A stretch of 64,000 bases of DNA from Chitinophagales bacterium (GCA_020628375.1 JAHDFD010000018.1:1-64000), one strand, 5' to 3'; counted from the first letter of the stretch, positions 9,262-18,362 are shown. The notes: a model not told the origin generated them from the sequence alone. Numbers and translations: made by a program.

Positions 9262-10248
9262 TTACAACCATTTTTTTTCCTGATACCACTCTAAGGTATT
9301 CCTCAAAGCATCTTCAAAAGAATATGTTGGCTCAAAGTTAAGGTCATCTTTCATTTTAGCGACACTACATATCCAAGCATTTTGAATAATTTCATCATAT
9401 TTATTCAAATTTAAAGCTGGTTTATTATTAGTAAATTTCCCAATCAACTCACCACCTAAGCACAGACCTTTAATAAAAAAATGTGGCAAATAAAGAAAGC
9501 CAACTCTTTTATCAAAACAATTAGCTATACTTTCCGCCAATTGCTTCCAGCTCAACTGTTCCTTATCGGCAACAAAATAAACTTCAGAATGAATTGTGGA
9601 CTTTGCCATTGCAACAAGTGCCAAAACAAGATTTTTAACATAGACAATACTTAACTGTTTTTGCCTGAATCCAGCCAAGGGAACAAGCCTCATTTTAACT
9701 AATTTAAAGAACTCTAACACTTCTGTATCCCTCTCACCAAAAACAACCGGAGGACGTACTATAATTAAGGGTAATTGACCTTTATAACCTGCCACTAACC
9801 ACTCTTGTTTTAACTTACTTTTCCCATAAAGAGAAACTGGATTACAACTCACATTTTCGTTTATTGGCTTATCCAATTCAGCTGGACCAGCAGCTGCTAA
9901 GCTACTAAGCACTATGACTTTCTCTATGCTTTTTTTATTGGCAAGTGCTGCCTCTAAAACATTTTCTGTTAGCTTAACATTACCAAAATCGAAAGCTGCC
10001 TGATTATCAGCTTTAACCAATCCTGCACAGTGAAAAACCCAATTAGCATCTTTAAAAGCATCTTTTAAAGCACTCATATTTTCCAATCCACACCTTAGAA
10101 TTCTTACTCCCTTATTTTCAATACACTCTATGTTACTAGAACGTCTAACAATTGCAATGACCTTATAATTTCCACTAACTAAGGCATCTATCAAATGACT
10201 TCCTATAAACCCGTTTGCACCAGTTATAATGACTTTTTTTTGTGTCAT
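9262..10248 (-). CDS. NAD-dependent epimerase/dehydratase, possible ceramide-pathway reductase
   Basis: An extended short-chain dehydrogenase. Counting from an in-frame ATG at 10257, the NAD-binding motif GANGFIG is at residues 13-19 and the catalytic pair is Y144/K148 (YGKSK). The start at 10248 (MTQKK) is preferred because a TATTTTTG box at 10255-10262 overlaps the upstream ATG. It is divergent from the serine palmitoyltransferase gene with about 90 bases between them. In Caulobacter a NAD-dependent epimerase-type enzyme (CerR) reduces the keto group of oxidised ceramide, and its gene lies near spt. Size and context suggest the same here, but many sugar-nucleotide epimerases share this fold, so the substrate is inference. 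Confidence 0.75.
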   Translation of the reverse strand: MTQKKVIITGANGFIGSHLIDALVSGNYKVIAIVRRSSNIECIENKGVRILRCGLENMSALKDAFKDANWVFHCAGLVKADNQAAFDFGNVKLTENVLEAALANKKSIEKVIVLSSLAAAGPAELDKPINENVSCNPVSLYGKSKLKQEWLVAGYKGQLPLIIVRPPVVFGERDTEVLEFFKLVKMRLVPLAGFRQKQLSIVYVKNLVLALVAMAKSTIHSEVYFVADKEQLSWKQLAESIANCFDKRVGFLYLPHFFIKGLCLGGELIGKFTNNKPALNLNKYDEIIQNAWICSVAKMKDDLNFEPTYSFEDALRNTLEWYQEKKWL

Positions 10249-10254
10249 AGAATG

Positions 10255-10262
10255 CAAAAATA
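10255..10262 (-). promoter_or_regulatory. -7 box of the epimerase/reductase gene
   Basis: The minus strand reads TATTTTTG followed by CATTCT and the ATG at 10248. This fits the Bacteroidota TAnnTTTG box and implies a very short leader, supporting the 10248 start over 10257. Confidence 0.5.
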
Positions 10263-10324
10263 ATTGACAAATGTCAAGCCATTATTGTTAAATGGTTTAA
10301 ATTCGCACAATTGACAAATATCAA
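10262..10324. promoter_or_regulatory. Paired palindromes in the divergent sphingolipid promoter region
   Basis: Two near-identical 16-base sites, AATTGACAAATGTCAA (10262-10277) and AATTGACAAATATCAA (10309-10324), contain the palindrome TTGACNNNNGTCAA or a close variant. The first sits directly upstream of the reductase -7 box; the second lies just after a weaker TAAATTCG box (10298-10305) facing the Spt gene. Both positions suit an operator. The regulator is unknown. Confidence 0.45.
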
Positions 10325-10337
10325 TTGATAAAACACT

Positions 10338-11561
10338 ATGGTTGCTGCTGAGAGAGTTCATCCCAAATCTTTATTTGACAAATGTTTTAAATTCACAAGA
10401 GCTGATGAAATAAAATCTAAAGGAATATACCCTTACTTCAGACCTTTAGAAGAGAGCGAAGGTCCTGTAGTCAGAATGGAAGGCAAACAAATAATTATGG
10501 CAGGCTCAAATAATTATTTAGGACTAACTGCACATCCGTATGTGAAAGAGAAAGCATTAAATGCGATAAAAAAGTATGGGACAAGCTGTTCGGGTTCACG
10601 TTATTTAACGGGAACTATTGATTTGCACATAGAACTTGAAAACAAATTAGCAAAGTTTATGGGCAGAGAGGCTGCTCTGTTATTTTCTACCGGATTTCAA
10701 ACAGGACAGGGTGTTATTCAACCATTAATGAGAAGACATGACACACTTGTTTCTGACAAAGAAAATCACGCTAGTATAGTAGCTGGAAATTTATTATCTA
10801 AATCGGCAGGCACCAATGTGGTACGTTTCAAACATTCTGACATGAATGACCTTGAAACAAGATTAAAACAAATAAGAAACAAAAGTGAACATGGAGTACT
10901 TATAGTAATTGATGGTGTTTTCAGCACTTTTGGAGATATTGCGCCATTGGATAAAATCAGTCAACTCGCCAAAAAATTCAATGCACAAGTTTTAGTCGAT
11001 GATGCTCATGCTTTCGGTGTTATCGGGGCTAATGGCAAGGGATCTGCTGCATATTTTGGTTTAGAAAATGAAATAGATTTGAGTTTGTGTACTTTTAGCA
11101 AAACCTTAGCTTCTATTGGTGGGTTTGTAGTAGGAGATGAACGGGTTATCAATTATTTAAAACATCATTCACCAGCGCTTATATTTTCAGCATCTCCTTC
11201 TCCTGCTTCAGTTGCATCAGCAAGTGCAGCTTTGGACGTTTTAATAGAACAACCTGAGCTACCAAATAAACTTAGAAAAAATGCGCAATATGTAAGATCT
11301 GGCTTATCAGATCTAGGGTTCAATGTAATGTCAGGAGAAACGGCTATTGTTCCAGTGTTAATTGGAGACGATGACAAAGCATTCATGCTCTGGAAACAAC
11401 TATTTGAAGACGGAATTTTTGTAAATGTTTTCATAAGTCCTGCAACACCGCCTGGAAAAGCAATGATGCGTAATAGTTTTATGGCAACTCATACGACAGA
11501 TCATTTGGACAAAGTGATCGATTCTTATAGTAAAGCAGGGAAAAAATTAGGATTAATCTAA
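10338..11561 (+). CDS. spt: Serine palmitoyltransferase
   Basis: A 407-residue PLP enzyme of the alpha-oxoamine synthase family. It would condense serine with a long acyl-CoA to 3-ketosphinganine, the first step of sphingolipid synthesis. The N-terminal KGIYPYFRPLEES segment is typical of Bacteroidota Spt rather than of KBL or AONS. The PLP lysine is K255 (TFSKTLASIGG), the ring-stacking His is H144 (ENHAS), and D221/H224 lie in VDDAHAFG. The spacing of D221, H224 and K255 equals that of the characterised Sphingomonas enzyme. It is followed after 77 bases by a GNAT gene on the same strand, and faces the reductase gene. Confidence 0.88.
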   Translation: MVAAERVHPKSLFDKCFKFTRADEIKSKGIYPYFRPLEESEGPVVRMEGKQIIMAGSNNYLGLTAHPYVKEKALNAIKKYGTSCSGSRYLTGTIDLHIELENKLAKFMGREAALLFSTGFQTGQGVIQPLMRRHDTLVSDKENHASIVAGNLLSKSAGTNVVRFKHSDMNDLETRLKQIRNKSEHGVLIVIDGVFSTFGDIAPLDKISQLAKKFNAQVLVDDAHAFGVIGANGKGSAAYFGLENEIDLSLCTFSKTLASIGGFVVGDERVINYLKHHSPALIFSASPSPASVASASAALDVLIEQPELPNKLRKNAQYVRSGLSDLGFNVMSGETAIVPVLIGDDDKAFMLWKQLFEDGIFVNVFISPATPPGKAMMRNSFMATHTTDHLDKVIDSYSKAGKKLGLI

Positions 11562-11638
11562 CATTATCGCTAACTTGGGGCTAACATCAATTCATAAAAC
11601 TCAAACATTTTTCGTACAATTTTATTAAAAAAGGCTCA

Positions 11639-12763
11639 ATGATAGAAATAAAGGAAGTGGCTTTTGGAGATAAAAAGTTGCTTAAAGCTTTTAAAGAATT
11701 TCCCTGGAAAATTTACAAAAATGATAGTAACTGGGTAGCTCCTCTTAAAATGGATCTGAATAAGATCTTTAACCCTGATAAATTTCCATTTTACGACTAC
11801 GGGCGAATGCAACTATTTCTGGCATATAAGAATAATGAAGTAGCAGGTAGAATCGCTGCTATTGAGAATGATCGATACAATAAAATTCAGCAAGAAAATA
11901 AAGGTTTTTTTGGCTTTTTTGAAACAATAAATGATCAAAATGTTGCCAATTTGCTCTTAGATACTGCCAAAAAATGGGTTAAGGAAAAAGGGATGACTCA
12001 CATTATAGGTCCGGCTAGTCCTTCGAGCAATTATGATTATGGTTTACTAATAGATGGATTCGATGATTATCCAAGAATCATGACTACCTATAACCCACCC
12101 TATTATCGGCAATTAATTGAGAATTATGGCTTTAAAAAGTGCATGGGTTTATTTGCATATAAGTTAGTTACAGCTCAAATGGAGAGTACAAATCGTTTAG
12201 AACGATTGGCTCAAATGTCGATGAAAAGATATGGATTCAGTATCCGATTTTTGAATAAGAAAGATATTAAAGGTGAAGTAAAACTTGTAAAAGATATTTA
12301 CAATAAGGCATGGGAAAACAACTATGGTTTCATACCTTTTACAGATAAGGAATTCGATATGATAGCCGAAGAACTTAAAATGTTTGTTGAACCCCGACTT
12401 ATTCCCTTCGTATTAGATAAAAACGATAATATTGCAGGAATGGCGTTTGCTGTGCATGATTTCAATGCCATAATAAAGGGATTTAAAGGAAGTATTTTCC
12501 CCTTTAACTTCTTAAAGATATTTACTCAAAAAAGTAAAATAGAATGGGTAAGAATTATCTTATTAGGCATATTGCCAGAATATAGAAGAAAAGGAGTGGA
12601 CGCTTTATTATACCATACTCTTATTGAAAGTGCCAGAGAAATGAACATTAAACAAGCTGAAGCAAGCTGGATTTTAGAAAACAATGAAATGATGAACAGA
12701 GCATTGGAAACAATGGGCGGAGAAGTTTATAAAAAACACAATGTTTACGAGTTATCTATTTAG
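11639..12763 (+). CDS. GNAT-fold acyltransferase, candidate bacterial ceramide synthase
   Basis: A 374-residue protein with a C-terminal GNAT domain (GILPEYRRKGVDALLYHTL, about 310-330, the acyl-CoA pyrophosphate loop) and an N-terminal half with conserved IGPASPSSNYDYG and YNPPYY segments. The family is widespread and usually labelled only N-acetyltransferase. The bacterial ceramide synthase of Caulobacter is a GNAT-superfamily protein that N-acylates 3-ketosphinganine, and its gene accompanies spt. Position 77 bases after Spt supports that role here; it remains inference. Its 3' end overlaps the convergent methyltransferase gene by 8 bases. Confidence 0.7.
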   Translation: MIEIKEVAFGDKKLLKAFKEFPWKIYKNDSNWVAPLKMDLNKIFNPDKFPFYDYGRMQLFLAYKNNEVAGRIAAIENDRYNKIQQENKGFFGFFETINDQNVANLLLDTAKKWVKEKGMTHIIGPASPSSNYDYGLLIDGFDDYPRIMTTYNPPYYRQLIENYGFKKCMGLFAYKLVTAQMESTNRLERLAQMSMKRYGFSIRFLNKKDIKGEVKLVKDIYNKAWENNYGFIPFTDKEFDMIAEELKMFVEPRLIPFVLDKNDNIAGMAFAVHDFNAIIKGFKGSIFPFNFLKIFTQKSKIEWVRIILLGILPEYRRKGVDALLYHTLIESAREMNIKQAEASWILENNEMMNRALETMGGEVYKKHNVYELSI

Positions 12764-13307
12764 ATATTTTCCGACAAACATAAACATACTCTAAAGGGAA
12801 ACCCCATATTCGCTTGATACTACATTCTTCAAATATTAGTTGAAATTTTTTGTAGTTATGTTTGGTATATAAAGCCTGACAATAGTAGCCACCATCTACC
12901 AATAGATCATAGGCATTCTGAATTATCTGCAAGCCTTCTTCTTTAGAGAAAAAAGAAAAAGGGATTGTGCCAACAACATAGTGAATTGGTTCTTTTATAT
13001 GCTCTTTAAGTGTCTGAGCTCCATCGTTTACGATATTTAACCTTGGATCATCAATTTCTTTAGCAACTTGATTACAAAATTCTTTATTAATCTCGAAAGT
13101 ATAAAGCTTGGAATTTCGGCTCAACTGAGTGAGTATCTCTTTAGTGATATTCCCAAGTCCCATACCAAACTCAACAGCAATGATATCTTTATCTGATGGA
13201 ATGTACTCACAAACAGCTATTTCTGTTTTTCTACTTGTTTCAGAAATTGCACCGGTTGTTACTATATTTTTAGCTAAAGCAATAGCTCTTTTAAGCTTAG
13301 AGGTCAT
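12756..13307 (-). CDS. SAM-dependent methyltransferase, phospholipid N-methyltransferase-like
   Basis: A 183-residue class I methyltransferase. The SAM-binding motif is VEFGMGLGNITKEIL (about 45-59), the acidic end of strand 2 is YTFEINKEF, and a motif-IV-like stretch GTIPFSFF follows. This pattern is seen in the PmtA / rRNA adenine dimethylase-like family, in which small members methylate phosphatidylethanolamine. It lies 44 bases downstream of lpxD on the same strand, so it is probably co-transcribed, and among lipid genes. A lipid substrate is plausible; a small-molecule or rRNA substrate cannot be excluded. Confidence 0.65.
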   Translation of the reverse strand: MTSKLKRAIALAKNIVTTGAISETSRKTEIAVCEYIPSDKDIIAVEFGMGLGNITKEILTQLSRNSKLYTFEINKEFCNQVAKEIDDPRLNIVNDGAQTLKEHIKEPIHYVVGTIPFSFFSKEEGLQIIQNAYDLLVDGGYYCQALYTKHNYKKFQLIFEECSIKRIWGFPLEYVYVCRKISK

Positions 13308-13351
13308 AAAAACATTATATTAAAGTATGTTTAAAGTTAATCAACAAAATT

Positions 13352-14383
13352 TCATTCGATTCTTTTTTCAATTTCTTTAACACGATCGATTAAATCGGGA
13401 ATTCTCCCTAAATAAGCTAAACCTTTATAATGCTGTCGAAATTCTCTGGCAGGTGTTCCGCTCCATGATTTATTTGGTTCTTTTATTGATTTAGAAATAC
13501 CACTTTGTGCATTGACCTTTGAACCATCAGCAATTGAAATATGCCCTGCAATACCTACTTGTCCTCCTATCATGCAATTCTTGCCGATAAAAACGCTCCC
13601 CGAAATACCTGTTTGAGCGGCAATTACTGTATTTTCACCAATTTCAACATTATGTGCAACTTGAATTAAGTTATCTAACTTAACACCTTTCCTTAACACT
13701 GTACTGCCCAAAGTTGCTCGATCAACACAACAATTTGCACCAATTTCAACATTATCTTCTAATATAACATTACCGATTTGAGGAATTTTCTCATAACTTC
13801 CGTCAGCAGTAGGAGCAAAACCGAAACCATCACTTCCAATAATAGTTCCTGAGTGAATAATACAATTTCCCCCTATAATTGAATCATGATATATTTTAAC
13901 TCCAGAATTCACCACAGTTTCTTTTCCTATAGAACAATTACGACCTATAAAAGCATGCGCGAATAATTGACAATTATCTGCAATTAAGCAATTCTCTTCA
14001 ATTATGACAAAAGGTCCAATAAAAACATCTTTTCCAATTTTCGCATTTTCAGCTATAACGGCAGTTGGGTGAATTCCTGCTTTATTCTGTTTAAGAAAAT
14101 CCTCATATTTTTGAAGTAAAATAGCAAAGGCAGCATAAGGATCTGCCACTTTAATCAACACCGGCTTTATAGTACTTTTGGTTTCAAAATCTTCAGCAAC
14201 CAGAACAGCAGTCGCTTCACAATCATATAAGTATTTTTCATATTGCTTATTAGCTAAAAAGCAAAGACTTCCTTCTTTTCCTTCTTCTATTTTAGAAAAA
14301 GTATTGAGTACATTTCCCGCTTTTTCAGGTTGATCTATTTTTCCATTAACTAAGGAAGCAAGTTGCGCGATCGTGTATTGCAT
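13352..14383 (-). CDS. lpxD: UDP-3-O-acylglucosamine N-acyltransferase LpxD
   Basis: A 343-residue protein that adds the second hydroxyacyl chain to UDP-3-O-acyl-glucosamine, the third lipid A step. An N-terminal uridine-binding domain (1-100) precedes a left-handed beta helix of hexapeptide repeats (105-310) and a short C-terminal helix. The catalytic His of the VAHNVEIG motif is H244 (E. coli His239). The landmark GSDGFGFA is at 183-190. In related genomes lpxD sits directly before lpxC-fabZ; here the sphingolipid genes and the methyltransferase separate them. It shares its strand with the HD gene further upstream. Confidence 0.95.
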   Translation of the reverse strand: MQYTIAQLASLVNGKIDQPEKAGNVLNTFSKIEEGKEGSLCFLANKQYEKYLYDCEATAVLVAEDFETKSTIKPVLIKVADPYAAFAILLQKYEDFLKQNKAGIHPTAVIAENAKIGKDVFIGPFVIIEENCLIADNCQLFAHAFIGRNCSIGKETVVNSGVKIYHDSIIGGNCIIHSGTIIGSDGFGFAPTADGSYEKIPQIGNVILEDNVEIGANCCVDRATLGSTVLRKGVKLDNLIQVAHNVEIGENTVIAAQTGISGSVFIGKNCMIGGQVGIAGHISIADGSKVNAQSGISKSIKEPNKSWSGTPAREFRQHYKGLAYLGRIPDLIDRVKEIEKRIE

Positions 14384-14463
14384 AATCAGCTTTAAATTGA
14401 TTAGTGAAATTAGTAAAACAATATTGATTATACTTAACTTTAAAACTATTTCTATTGTAATAC

Positions 14464-14490
14464 GCCCTTCGACTCCGCTCAGGGCTTTTT
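14464..14490 (+). terminator. GC hairpin with T tract upstream of lpxD
   Basis: GCCCT (14464-14468) pairs with AGGGC (14481-14485) and is followed by TTTTT on the plus strand. The loop holds TTCGACTCCGCTC, a sequence common in Bacteroidota intergenic hairpins. No plus-strand gene ends nearby, so a termination role is uncertain. Confidence 0.3.
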
Positions 14491-14573
14491 CAATTTACCA
14501 TAGTCAAAAACGTTTTAAAGTCTACTACTTATACAATTTAAAAAATATTTAACCGTATATATTTCAAATTGTA

Positions 14574-15114
14574 TTAAAATCGATCATTATCCCACCATTT
14601 TTCAAAAGTATTCGGACATATTTTTCTCATTGAATCCAAGTCATCATCATTCCAGTTAAACACTATCTCTTTTTTATCAAAAGGATCTCCATAATCATAT
14701 CGTTCTTCATGATCATAGATTTCTATTCCAAACTTTTCTTCATAAACGCTACAATCTACGTATCCTAAGCCTTCAAATGTTGGTTCTTCCCCTTCTGGAA
14801 TTAAGTCAAATTCATCACAAAGGTTATCCGGATTCTCTAATGCTCTATAAAACACATCTTTCCCTCTTGAAATGAGCCAATCTCTGAAATAGTCGAACCA
14901 ATCGTCGCTACCCCCTAAGATTATATATGGCACTAACCAAAGATCACCAGAATATGAAATGCTAGATAACTTGTAATAATGATAATTAAAGCCAAAGATC
15001 TGGGTCTTAAGTCAACTTTGAAAGTTCGGCTTTTAACTGTTTTTGTTGTTCATCCAAACTATTAACTGATATCAAGGAATTTGCTATTATTTTCCAGAAT
15101 TCATCTTCTGTCAT
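14574..15114 (-). pseudogene. DUF4240 protein, frameshifted
   Basis: One DUF4240 protein is split over two frames. The N-terminal part starts best at 15114 (MTEDEFWKIIANSL), although its frame is open up to 15261, and stops at 15007 after AELSKLT. The downstream frame, read without needing its own ATG, continues LKTQIFGFNYHYYKL...SGDLWLVPYIILGGSDDWFDYFRDWLISRG and ends at 14574. These pieces are in the normal DUF4240 order (FW start, then LW-AAY-GGSDDWF-YFR-WLI core), so a single shift (one extra base or loss of two) near 15007-15020 breaks the gene. No homopolymer explains it at once. DUF4240 function is unknown; in intact relatives the protein is often linked to polymorphic toxin or immunity genes. 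Confidence 0.7.
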
Positions 15115-15284
15115 TAGGGACTTAGCTAGTGTTTTTTTCATAAAAGGGACAATTGATTTTTGAGTGTAAATTTTCGATTTGATGTTAGGGCATTTTAAAT
15201 AATTTTTCCCAGATAGCCAATATAATTTCTTTATATTTGTTTTGCTATCCATTGTGCTCACATTCTATAAGAAATTCTAAGCTT

Positions 15285-17123
15285 GTGCGCAATACATTCA
15301 TTTTTATTTTAACATTTCTACTACTAAATTCTTATTTATTTTCACAAACTAATTCTGATTATTTTGGTACTGGTCAGGGTGTTGGTGTTTCGACTTCTTC
15401 AAGTGGAAGTCAAAATAACGGGGCGGCATCTAATACTTTAAGTGGAACAGAATTAATTCCCGACTATATTGGTGCAGCTCGTTTTCTGGCTCAGGCTCAA
15501 TTAGGTTCAAATGAGACAGATATTCAGAATGTTATGAATATTGGTATTGACGCCTGGATAGATCAGGAAATCGCAATGCCATACACACCTTATGCCCAGA
15601 AATTAGAAGATATTTATTTAGAGATTATCAATAATATGGAAACCATTTATGGTGTAGGCAATGCTGATTACGATCCAAAGAATCTATATATGTCTTTTGC
15701 GTTTTACGATAAAGCTTTAACAGAAGAAGATGATTTCAGGCAAAGAATTGCATTTGCTTTGGGTCAGATTTTTGTGATCTCTTATAATGGGGGAATAAAC
15801 AATTTCGCAAATGGGTATATTAATTATTATGACCTGTTGTATGAAGGTGCATTTGGGAATTATAGAGATTTATTGTATAATATTTCTTTGAACCCAGGCA
15901 TGGGAAGGTACCTCAGCCATATGAAAAATGAAAAGGCTGATCCCAATTCAGGAATTTTACCGGATGAAAATTATGCACGTGAAATAATGCAGTTGTTTTC
16001 TATTGGCTTATTTGAACTGAATAATGACGGAACTTTAAAATTAGATACAAATGGCGAAGCAATTCCAACTTATGACATAGTTGATATACAGGAAATGGCA
16101 AAAATATTCACTGGATTATCAGGAGGTGCATTTAATACTGAAATCTATCCTCAATTAGCGGGTCAAACACCTACTTTTGGAAGTAATGTTAACTTCTTTG
16201 ATTACAGTGTACCAATGGTTATGTACGAAAACAAGCATGAAACTTCAGCAAAGATATTACCTGATGGGACAGTCATTCCTGCTAATCAAGCTGGAATGCA
16301 AGACATTAATGATGCAATTGACTGGTTATTCAACCACCCTAATGTTGGTCCATTTATCGGCTATAGATTAATCCAGCAATTGGTAAAATCAAATCCAACA
16401 CCTGAATATGTAAATCGGGTAGCTTCTGCATTTAATAATGATGGTAATGGTGTACGTGGAAATATGGAAGCTGTTTATCGTGCAATTTTAACTGACCCTG
16501 AAGCACGCGATTGTGCATGGATAGATGATCCAAAAACTGGAAAAATGATTCAGCCAATAGAAAGAATATTACAACTTTACAAAGCTTTTGACATTACTTC
16601 TCCTTCAAATAAATATTGGTTTTCTGATTCAGGGTTAGTTTACACCTATATTGAACAAGCCTTTCTATTTGCCCCTTCTGTATTTAATTTCTTTTCACCT
16701 TTTTATGCAGAAAGTGAATTTGTAGCTCCCAACAATATGGTTTCACCCGAGTTTCAAATCCTTCATTCAACCTCAGGAATTTACTATATCAATTTAGTAG
16801 AGACAGGAATAAAAGTAGCTCCTAACGTAAACCTTACCGGAATTAACCAAAATCAGCCTAAAGTTAGTCAAAACCCTGGTGATACACCAACATTGGATTT
16901 TACAGATGAAATAAACATTTATAATTCACAAGGATTATCGGCATTAGTCGATCATATTGATCTGTTACTTTGCAGAGGTCAATTACAGGCAAGCACTAAA
17001 GCGATCATTGAAGATAATATTAATCAGAATATTGTAAACACGCCTGGATATACCGCATCATCTATCGTACATGATGTTATTTATTACACTATGATGTCTC
17101 CGAGTTATGTGATACTGAAATAA
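15285..17123 (+). CDS. Secreted DUF1800 family protein
   Basis: The frame is open from an ATG at 15237, but the first 16 residues (MFCYPLCSHS...) are unlike a signal peptide n-region; a GTG at 15285 (then RNTFIFILTFLLLNSYLFSQ) gives a clean signal peptide, so this start is preferred with moderate confidence. The mature part of about 590 residues is DUF1800: DYIGAARFLAQAQLG, RQRIAFALGQIF, then PDENYAREIMQLFSIGLFELN and EMAKIFTGL. DUF1800 proteins are large exported proteins of unknown role, usually encoded beside a DUF1501 partner. No DUF1501 gene is adjacent here. Its stop is 12 bases from the convergent HD gene, leaving no room for a separate terminator. Confidence 0.82.
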   Translation: MRNTFIFILTFLLLNSYLFSQTNSDYFGTGQGVGVSTSSSGSQNNGAASNTLSGTELIPDYIGAARFLAQAQLGSNETDIQNVMNIGIDAWIDQEIAMPYTPYAQKLEDIYLEIINNMETIYGVGNADYDPKNLYMSFAFYDKALTEEDDFRQRIAFALGQIFVISYNGGINNFANGYINYYDLLYEGAFGNYRDLLYNISLNPGMGRYLSHMKNEKADPNSGILPDENYAREIMQLFSIGLFELNNDGTLKLDTNGEAIPTYDIVDIQEMAKIFTGLSGGAFNTEIYPQLAGQTPTFGSNVNFFDYSVPMVMYENKHETSAKILPDGTVIPANQAGMQDINDAIDWLFNHPNVGPFIGYRLIQQLVKSNPTPEYVNRVASAFNNDGNGVRGNMEAVYRAILTDPEARDCAWIDDPKTGKMIQPIERILQLYKAFDITSPSNKYWFSDSGLVYTYIEQAFLFAPSVFNFFSPFYAESEFVAPNNMVSPEFQILHSTSGIYYINLVETGIKVAPNVNLTGINQNQPKVSQNPGDTPTLDFTDEINIYNSQGLSALVDHIDLLLCRGQLQASTKAIIEDNINQNIVNTPGYTASSIVHDVIYYTMMSPSYVILK

Positions 17124-17135
17124 AAGTAAATATTC

Positions 17136-18362
17136 CTACCTCAACTCCTTCGGATAACACAAATAATGTTTTACGACCGGTGTGCTTAATTGCTGAATAT
17201 TCAAATGATCTGAAGCTTGGGTAACATCTAATAAGCCACCATCTTTATACAAAATTTTAATGTGTTCTGAATCGGGTGTATAGGCTCTGTTACTGGTTGT
17301 ACCAGAAAAAACCAAATAAGAAGCTTCATGTTTAGAAATAGAAAATTGATAAGCACATTCATCTAGTAGCCTGGCTTCCAGACTTTCCTCAAAAGCATCA
17401 CTTTGTAAACTAACATTTGGCAATCGTCTGTGAACGATCATACTACATAAGCGCGATAAGACATAATCATCGCCGTTTTGCCATACTTTAAAGGCTGAAA
17501 AAAGATCGTGGTCATCTAATGCAGTATAGGTATCCAATACTTCCTCATTTTCTTTAAAATCTTTAAAATGCACTTCATTTTCAAGGAAGAATTGCAGCGC
17601 TGGTGTAGCAAATAATTTTTTTCCTTGCTGAATCAATTCTTTTGCTCGCTTTAATATTTTAACTAAAAGCATTTCAGCAACTAAAACGGTTTTATGCAGA
17701 TAAACCTGCCAATACATGAGTCTTCTTGAAATTAAAAACTTCTCTATTGAATAGACTCCTTTCTCTTCTACAACTAATTCATCTTCGTGTACATTCAGCA
17801 TTTTTATTATACGATCATAACCAATAACTCCTTCATGAACGCCTGTAAAAAAACTATCTCGACTCAGGTAATCCAAACGATCCATATCTAACTGACTGGA
17901 AACAAGCTGGTGCAAATAGCGTTTCGGATAAGTCCCTTTGAATATCTGGATAGCCATATTCAAAGCACCATTAAACTTTTCATTCAGCTTTTCCATAATC
18001 AACAAAGAAATAGCTTCATGATCTACGTTTTCAACTAAAGCATGTTCAAGCGCATGTGAAAAAGGACCATGTCCAACGTCGTGTAATAATATAGCAATAG
18101 TAACAGCCCTTTCTTCTTCTTCAAACATATAAACGCCCTTATCATTCAGGCTTTGAATTGCTCTACGCATTAAGTGCATAGCGCCTAAAGCATGATGAAA
18201 ACGCGAATGAACTGCTCCCGGATAAACATAAGAACTTAAACCTAATTGTGAAATATGACGTAAACGTTGAAAGTAACGATGTTCCATCAGGTCGAAAATC
18301 AGATTGAATGGAATGGTTATAAATCCATGAACTGGATCATTTATGATCTTTTTCTTATTCAA
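17136..18362 (-). CDS. HD-domain phosphohydrolase, SAMHD1/dGTPase-like
   Basis: A 408-residue protein with the metal-binding HD set: H57 in HSRFHHALG, H94/D95 in ILLHDVGHGPFSH, and the later Asp in LDMDRLDYLSRDS. This arrangement matches the SAMHD1-like branch, whose members hydrolyse dNTPs; the bacterial group is mostly uncharacterised. In Bacteroidota this gene commonly sits between porX and lpxD, and both neighbours are present here. The minus-strand box TAAATTTG at 18400-18407 is a likely promoter, about 38 bases upstream of the start. Confidence 0.85.
   Translation of the reverse strand: MNKKKIINDPVHGFITIPFNLIFDLMEHRYFQRLRHISQLGLSSYVYPGAVHSRFHHALGAMHLMRRAIQSLNDKGVYMFEEEERAVTIAILLHDVGHGPFSHALEHALVENVDHEAISLLIMEKLNEKFNGALNMAIQIFKGTYPKRYLHQLVSSQLDMDRLDYLSRDSFFTGVHEGVIGYDRIIKMLNVHEDELVVEEKGVYSIEKFLISRRLMYWQVYLHKTVLVAEMLLVKILKRAKELIQQGKKLFATPALQFFLENEVHFKDFKENEEVLDTYTALDDHDLFSAFKVWQNGDDYVLSRLCSMIVHRRLPNVSLQSDAFEESLEARLLDECAYQFSISKHEASYLVFSGTTSNRAYTPDSEHIKILYKDGGLLDVTQASDHLNIQQLSTPVVKHYLCYPKELR

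Noticed and set aside
12780..12800. CATACTCTAAAGG similarity to the end of the 156-bp element
   Set aside because: It lies in the methyltransferase coding sequence and only a short stretch matches, as expected by chance.
12756..13307. KsgA-type rRNA dimethylase
   Set aside because: The protein is short (183 residues), lacks the C-terminal KsgA domain and the usual NLPY motif reads GTIPFSFF; a small lipid-type methyltransferase fits better.
14574..15261. Two separate small genes (119 and 84 codons)
   Set aside because: Reading through in the shifted frame joins them into one DUF4240 domain, so they are treated as one broken gene.
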